A program made the position numbers and the translations under genes. The notes beneath the pieces were generated by a model. The model did not search any database and was not told the origin of the DNA. It saw only the letters and a list, made by a program, of their open reading frames with translations. A stretch of 64,000 nucleotides of DNA from Erysipelotrichaceae bacterium. Lineage in GTDB: Bacteria > Bacillota_I > Bacilli_A > Erysipelotrichales > Erysipelotrichaceae. Each line of letters opens with the position of its first letter. Within the stretch, counting starts at the first letter, position 1. The stretch lies in NCBI GenBank assembly GCA_031272515.1, contig JAISTR010000036.1, forward strand, positions 30,553-94,552, read 5' to 3'. Positions 60,492 through 64,000 of this stretch are shown piece by piece.

Positions 60492-60966
60492 AGCAAAGAT
60501 CAAAAACAGTCTGATTAAGAGTATCCGGGAACTTTTGGAGCATCGCGCTTTGTGGCTTTATTTTTTGGTGGATGAAGCCAGAAAGAAGGGGCTGGATCCC
60601 AAGGAGTATGCGTCTGCGGCCATCAAGCGCTGCGGCTTGTATCAAGGAAAAGAGCTATCCAAGAAGGCAAAAGGACAGCCGGGTCTAATCGGATTAAAGA
60701 AGACACTCTTTACAAAACCCGCCCAGTGGGTCTTTGAAATGAAGATAAAGGACTGTAATGAAAATCAGTTGGACATCGATTTTCATTACTGTCCTTTGGT
60801 CAAAGCCTGGCAGAAGCAGGGCTGCAGTGAAGAAGAAATTGCCCTGCTTTGCGAATTGGCGATGTGCGGGGATGGCGGCATTGGAGAAGCCTTTGAGGCA
60901 AAGCTGGAATTGGGGGATACGATTGCCAAGGGCAATCCATACTGCCAGATCCGGTTTCGAAAGTAA
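60478..60966 (+). CDS. ATC-hydrolase-like protein (L-2-amino-thiazoline-4-carboxylic acid hydrolase family)
   Basis: A 162-residue protein. The C-terminal half, CPLVKAWQKQGCSEEEIALLCELAM followed by GDTIAKGNPYCQIRF (in part), matches the family pattern CPLxxxw...C..D......G...C.f. The original member hydrolyses 2-aminothiazoline-4-carboxylate to cysteine in Pseudomonas, but most relatives are of unknown role. MIQNEAKI at 60478 follows GGAAGAGG and overlaps xerD by 14 bases. Function by recognition only. Confidence 0.75.
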   Translation: MIQNEAKIKNSLIKSIRELLEHRALWLYFLVDEARKKGLDPKEYASAAIKRCGLYQGKELSKKAKGQPGLIGLKKTLFTKPAQWVFEMKIKDCNENQLDIDFHYCPLVKAWQKQGCSEEEIALLCELAMCGDGGIGEAFEAKLELGDTIAKGNPYCQIRFRK

Positions 60967-61034
60967 GGATTTACCATCAAAACGAAACCTGAGAGAATCG
61001 GGAAGCTTGACGCAAAGAGAAGGGGAGTTAGAAT

Positions 61035-62543
61035 ATGAGTATTTACCAGACAATTCTCGAAAACCTGAATGAAGAGGGGCGGCTGCCCCCAAACTATGAG
61101 CTGCCCCATCCACCTATCAAGGAAGGTCAGATCAAATACGAAGTAGGCGCCAGCGATGGTGCCGCTGCATTTCATGGTTTCAAAAAATCGCAAAAGTTTG
61201 TTTCCCGGCTATTGAAAGCTTTCAAAGCCGGGGATATGGAAAAGATACCAGCTATCATCAAAGATACCAAGGTGATCAATTTTATCGATTCGCTTACCGA
61301 TGCCTTGTATGATGAATTCGAGCATCTGGATGCTGATATCCTTTACAGCTATGCGATGTCCCTGGCGTTTGAGAGTGAAGAGGAAGAATTGGTCAAGCTG
61401 GGAATTGCCTTGCTGGGCATATTTGAATATGATGGCGATGATGACACACTGCAGAAACTGATTACCTTGGGTCTATATGAGGAATTTACGCTTTACGTTG
61501 TAGTTGCTGCAGATGTCTGGGATTTTGGCAATCAGGTAATCTTTCACTTGGCTAAAAATACGGATGGCTGGGGGAAAATTCATGCCGTAAGAAATCTGGA
61601 GCCGAATACACAAGAGATCCGTCTCTGGTGTTTAACAAGCGGCTGCAAAAATACCGTGATGGATAGCGTTCTGGCCTGGGACTGCGCCAACAAGGGGAAA
61701 CTACAAAAGGCTTTAAAGCAGGATGAGTTGTCACCGGAATTATTTGAAGGAATCAGCACCATCATCTTGGGTCTTTTTGAAGAAGACCCGCTTACCGGAA
61801 TCAGTGCACTGCCAAATGCAGGTAAGGCATTACTGCGGTATCTGCATCATGCACAAAAACATGCAAGTACAGTCAAAGATCTATACAGAATCGCGAAAAT
61901 CCAACACTTGCTGCCAGAGAAGAATCTTAAGGATACCGATCAGATTATCGCAAAGTGCAAAGAAATCAGCAGTTGGGAAATCTGGAAAGACAAAATCCTG
62001 GAAGCATTGAAAGGTGAGGACGATTCCTTTTTATTTTACGCTGCGTATGCAGCCCGTTGTCTGAATCTGGACATCTCACAAGCACTGTTTGAAGCAGTCT
62101 ACAGTGACCCTTTAAGGCACTCCTTTGCAATAATCGATACCTTTGATACCAGCGAACATGCCCGGAAAATGACGGAGCTGTTAGAGGAAATACTGCCATT
62201 AAAAGAAATGGCAAGTGGTCCGGCTGCGTGGTCCTTTCCCCAGGAATTTATAAACGAGCATCTGGTGAATGAAGATGCTGTGCTTTGTTTAAAAGACTAT
62301 CCGCTATTGGGAAAAGAATTAATCAAAGCCGCTCTGCTGTCTCCTGTTGTCAGTGAACGCAATATCGCCTGTATAACCCTTCAATCCTGGAGTGAGAGCC
62401 TGCTTCAATCGGTACAAGAGTTTGCCCCGGATTTATACGAAGTGCTGTTGGCTCTCTCCAAGGCAGAGCCAAACGAAAGAACCAAAGCGGAAGTGATGAA
62501 CCTCTTGCGTCTGCAGGATGAACCACAATCTGTCTTAAATTGA
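61035..62543 (+). CDS. Large helical hypothetical protein, 502 aa
   Basis: I do not recognise this protein. It is soluble, acidic and all-alpha, with successive 30-45-residue helix pairs such as [20 protein letters not shown] near 115, [25 protein letters not shown] in part near 182, and [29 protein letters not shown] in part near 420-450, resembling HEAT/ARM repeats. The last segment ([13 protein letters not shown]...[20 protein letters not shown]) looks like a final repeat. AAGGGGAG precedes ATG 61035. It lies between the ATC-like gene and deoB without a clear terminator. Probably a scaffold or uncharacterised enzyme. Confidence 0.7.
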   Translation: MSIYQTILENLNEEGRLPPNYELPHPPIKEGQIKYEVGASDGAAAFHGFKKSQKFVSRLLKAFKAGDMEKIPAIIKDTKVINFIDSLTDALYDEFEHLDADILYSYAMSLAFESEEEELVKLGIALLGIFEYDGDDDTLQKLITLGLYEEFTLYVVVAADVWDFGNQVIFHLAKNTDGWGKIHAVRNLEPNTQEIRLWCLTSGCKNTVMDSVLAWDCANKGKLQKALKQDELSPELFEGISTIILGLFEEDPLTGISALPNAGKALLRYLHHAQKHASTVKDLYRIAKIQHLLPEKNLKDTDQIIAKCKEISSWEIWKDKILEALKGEDDSFLFYAAYAARCLNLDISQALFEAVYSDPLRHSFAIIDTFDTSEHARKMTELLEEILPLKEMASGPAAWSFPQEFINEHLVNEDAVLCLKDYPLLGKELIKAALLSPVVSERNIACITLQSWSESLLQSVQEFAPDLYEVLLALSKAEPNERTKAEVMNLLRLQDEPQSVLN

Positions 62544-62613
62544 TTTGTCTAAACCGGAAGTCATAAAAACCACAGCTTTGTACAATAGTGGTAAAATAAA
62601 AACAGAGGTGCAT

Positions 62614-63798
62614 ATGAAAAGATACAAAAGGATTTTCACGATCGTAATTGATTCAGTGGGGATTGGCGCCGCTCCGGATGCTGCAGCTTTTGATGATGTT
62701 GGCTGCGACACCATCGGCCATTGTGCCAGTGCGGTCGGGGGACTGTATTTACCGGTATTGGAATCATTGGGCTTGGGGAATCTGCATGAAATCATGGGTG
62801 TGGCACCCAGCGCGTCCCCGCGCGGGTACTTCACCAAAATGATTGAAAAATCAGTTTCCAAAGACACCATGACCGGACACTGGGAAATGATGGGTCTCTA
62901 TATAGACCAGCCGTTCAAGACCTTTACCGATACCGGTTTTCCTGATGAGCTGATTGCGGAACTTGAGGAAAAGACCGGACACAAGATTATCGGCAACTAC
63001 GCAGCCAGCGGCACGGAAATCATTGAAGAGCTCGGCGAGCGGCATATCGAAACCGGGGAGATGATTGTTTATACCTCCGCCGATTCGGTCTTGCAAATTG
63101 CCTGCAGTGAGGAAACCTTCGGCTTGGATGAACTCTACCGCTGCTGTGAAATCGCCCGCGAGATCACCAAACGGCCGGAATATAAACTGGGTAGGGTAAT
63201 TGCCAGGCCGTTTGTCGGCAAAAAGAAAGGGGAGTTCAAGCGGACCGCAAATCGCCATGACTATGCCTTAAAGCCGTATGGACATACCGTTTTGGACAGT
63301 TTGAAAGCGGCGGGTTACGAGTCAATTTCTGTCGGCAAGATTTTTGATATCTTTGACGGCGAAGGTTTGACAGAATCCAATAAATCCCAAAGCAGCGACC
63401 ATGGCATGAAACAGACCATTGCTATCATGGACCGGGACTTTACAGGGATGTGCTTTACCAATCTGGTGGATTTTGATGCCCTGTGGGGGCACCGCCGCAA
63501 TCCGCAGGGATATGCGAAGGAACTGGAGACCTTTGATGCCAATTTGGAAGTGGTTTTATCCAAGCTCAGGGATGATGACCTTGTGATTATCACAGCAGAC
63601 CATGGCAATGATCCGACCTATAAAGGAACCGACCACACCCGGGAAAATGTTCCCTTTATTGCATATGCAAAAGACTTTAAAGGAAGCGGCCTTTTGCCGG
63701 TCTGCGATACCTTTGCGGATCTGGGAGCAACTGTAGCCGATAATTTTGAGATAGAAATGCCGCAGTATGGCAAGAGCTTGCTTTCAAAATTAATCTGA
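62614..63798 (+). CDS. deoB: Phosphopentomutase
   Basis: Interconverts ribose-1-phosphate and ribose-5-phosphate (and deoxy forms) in nucleoside salvage. The 394-residue alkaline-phosphatase-fold protein has [13 protein letters not shown] near 12 (metal Asp), [12 protein letters not shown] near 87 (phosphorylated Thr), [17 protein letters not shown] in part near 130, SSDHGMKQT near 260 and [19 protein letters not shown] in part near 330 (metal ligands). MKRYKR at 62614 follows AGAGGTG; a longer frame is unlikely. With apt it forms the salvage set of this window. Confidence 0.96.
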   Translation: MKRYKRIFTIVIDSVGIGAAPDAAAFDDVGCDTIGHCASAVGGLYLPVLESLGLGNLHEIMGVAPSASPRGYFTKMIEKSVSKDTMTGHWEMMGLYIDQPFKTFTDTGFPDELIAELEEKTGHKIIGNYAASGTEIIEELGERHIETGEMIVYTSADSVLQIACSEETFGLDELYRCCEIAREITKRPEYKLGRVIARPFVGKKKGEFKRTANRHDYALKPYGHTVLDSLKAAGYESISVGKIFDIFDGEGLTESNKSQSSDHGMKQTIAIMDRDFTGMCFTNLVDFDALWGHRRNPQGYAKELETFDANLEVVLSKLRDDDLVIITADHGNDPTYKGTDHTRENVPFIAYAKDFKGSGLLPVCDTFADLGATVADNFEIEMPQYGKSLLSKLI

Positions 63799-63987
63799 AA
63801 CGTTTCACACCGCAATCCCATACTGCCTGGGAAATGATGCTTTTGAGAGGGGGGAGTTCGAACTTGTATCCCAATGCAAGGGAGAACTCTTCCTTTTAAT
63901 ATCTTCGAAACACTGCTTTAAGAATTGCGAGTTGCTTAATGGAGAGAGATCAATATTCATGGTTGATTCTTCTTTTTCTTTAGCAGG
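63799..63987 (-). pseudogene. Frameshifted gene remnant, unidentified
   Basis: On the minus strand one frame reads from beyond 63960 (MNIDLSPLSNSQFLKQCFEDIKR) and stops at 63805. A second frame opens at about 63888 with EEFSLALGYKFELPPLKSI and continues VWDCGVKRF. Joined by one shift near 63888, the two give a protein-like segment that runs toward the deoB end. No ribosome site is seen and the upstream end is unclear. I cannot name the family. Confidence 0.35.
63850..63897 (+). terminator. Possible terminator of deoB
   Basis: GGGGGAGTTC (63850-63859) pairs with GAACTCTTCC (63884-63893) over ten positions including two G-T, with an inner CTTG/CAAG helix and TTTT after. The T run is short and the loop long, so this is moderate evidence. 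Confidence 0.45.
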
Positions 63988-64000
63988 GATTTCTTAATTT

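Noticed and set aside
61015..61034. TTGACG and TAGAAT 16 bases apart before the 61035 gene
   Set aside because: The -10 would touch the ATG and transcription would start inside the gene. The segment is better read as the AAGGGGAG ribosome site.

Overview
The window is 64 kb of a low-GC-lineage Firmicutes chromosome with roughly balanced base composition. Supporting signs are PolC-type DNA polymerase, T-box and lysine-box leaders, strong AGGAGG-type ribosome binding sites, and gene orders shared with Bacillus (yloU-fakA-recG-rnc, polC-rimP-nusA-ylxR-infB-rbfA-truB-ribF, yqhY-nusB-xseA-xseB-ispA-dxs-tlyA-recN). The compacted versions of these clusters, the long acidic tail on NusA and galM-galK next to polC suggest the Erysipelotrichia/Erysipelotrichaceae. 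That placement is inference; no rRNA or marker search was possible. No tRNA, rRNA, CRISPR array, prophage or intact insertion sequence was seen.

Region by region: (1) 1-7.6 kb: 3' end of murD overlapping a recJ-like gene, an unknown minus-strand gene, class II aldolase, apt and the bifunctional (p)ppGpp enzyme rel. (2) 7.7-11.1 kb: a surface protein of the thioester-adhesin type behind a long structured leader, and a convergent TPR-like gene. (3) 11.2-14.5 kb: a T-box-controlled hisS-aspS operon. (4) 14.6-21.5 kb: proC-like gene, membrane protein, a probable non-coding RNA, yneF, a three-gene translationally coupled cassette ending in a double GNAT protein, two orphan minus-strand genes and plsY. 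(5) 21.6-26.8 kb: ruvAB, a HAD phosphatase with a possibly leaderless mRNA, and murG-murB-ftsQ. (6) 26.9-38.6 kb: yloU-fakA-recG-rnc-galM-galK-polC and a zinc-ribbon membrane protein, closely spaced and often overlapping. (7) 38.6-43.7 kb: a small double-glycine leader peptide gene on the minus strand, then the rimP-nusA-rnpM-infB-rbfA translation/transcription operon. (8) 43.7-49.1 kb: two membrane proteins and an amino-acid ABC importer behind a lysine riboswitch (minus strand), then a zinc alcohol dehydrogenase. (9) 49.2-63.8 kb: truB-ribF, then yqhY-nusB-xseAB-ispA-dxs-tlyA-recN-dinB-xerD, an ATC-hydrolase-like gene, a large unknown helical protein and deoB. (10) The last 200 bases look like a frameshifted gene remnant.

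The genes are mostly housekeeping: cell-wall precursor synthesis and division (murD, murG, murB, ftsQ), repair and recombination (recJ, ruvAB, recG, recN, xseAB, dinB, xerD), translation factors and ribosome maturation, isoprenoid and lipid supply (dxs, ispA, plsY, fakA) and stringent response. The most interesting items are regulatory or small: the adhesin leader with mutually exclusive helices, the orphan double-glycine peptide, the 150-nt RNA with a 10-bp closing stem, the T-box whose specifier contains overlapping Asp and His codons while its acceptor-binding bulge fits tRNA-Asp, and two start sites where a hairpin lies between Shine-Dalgarno and ATG.
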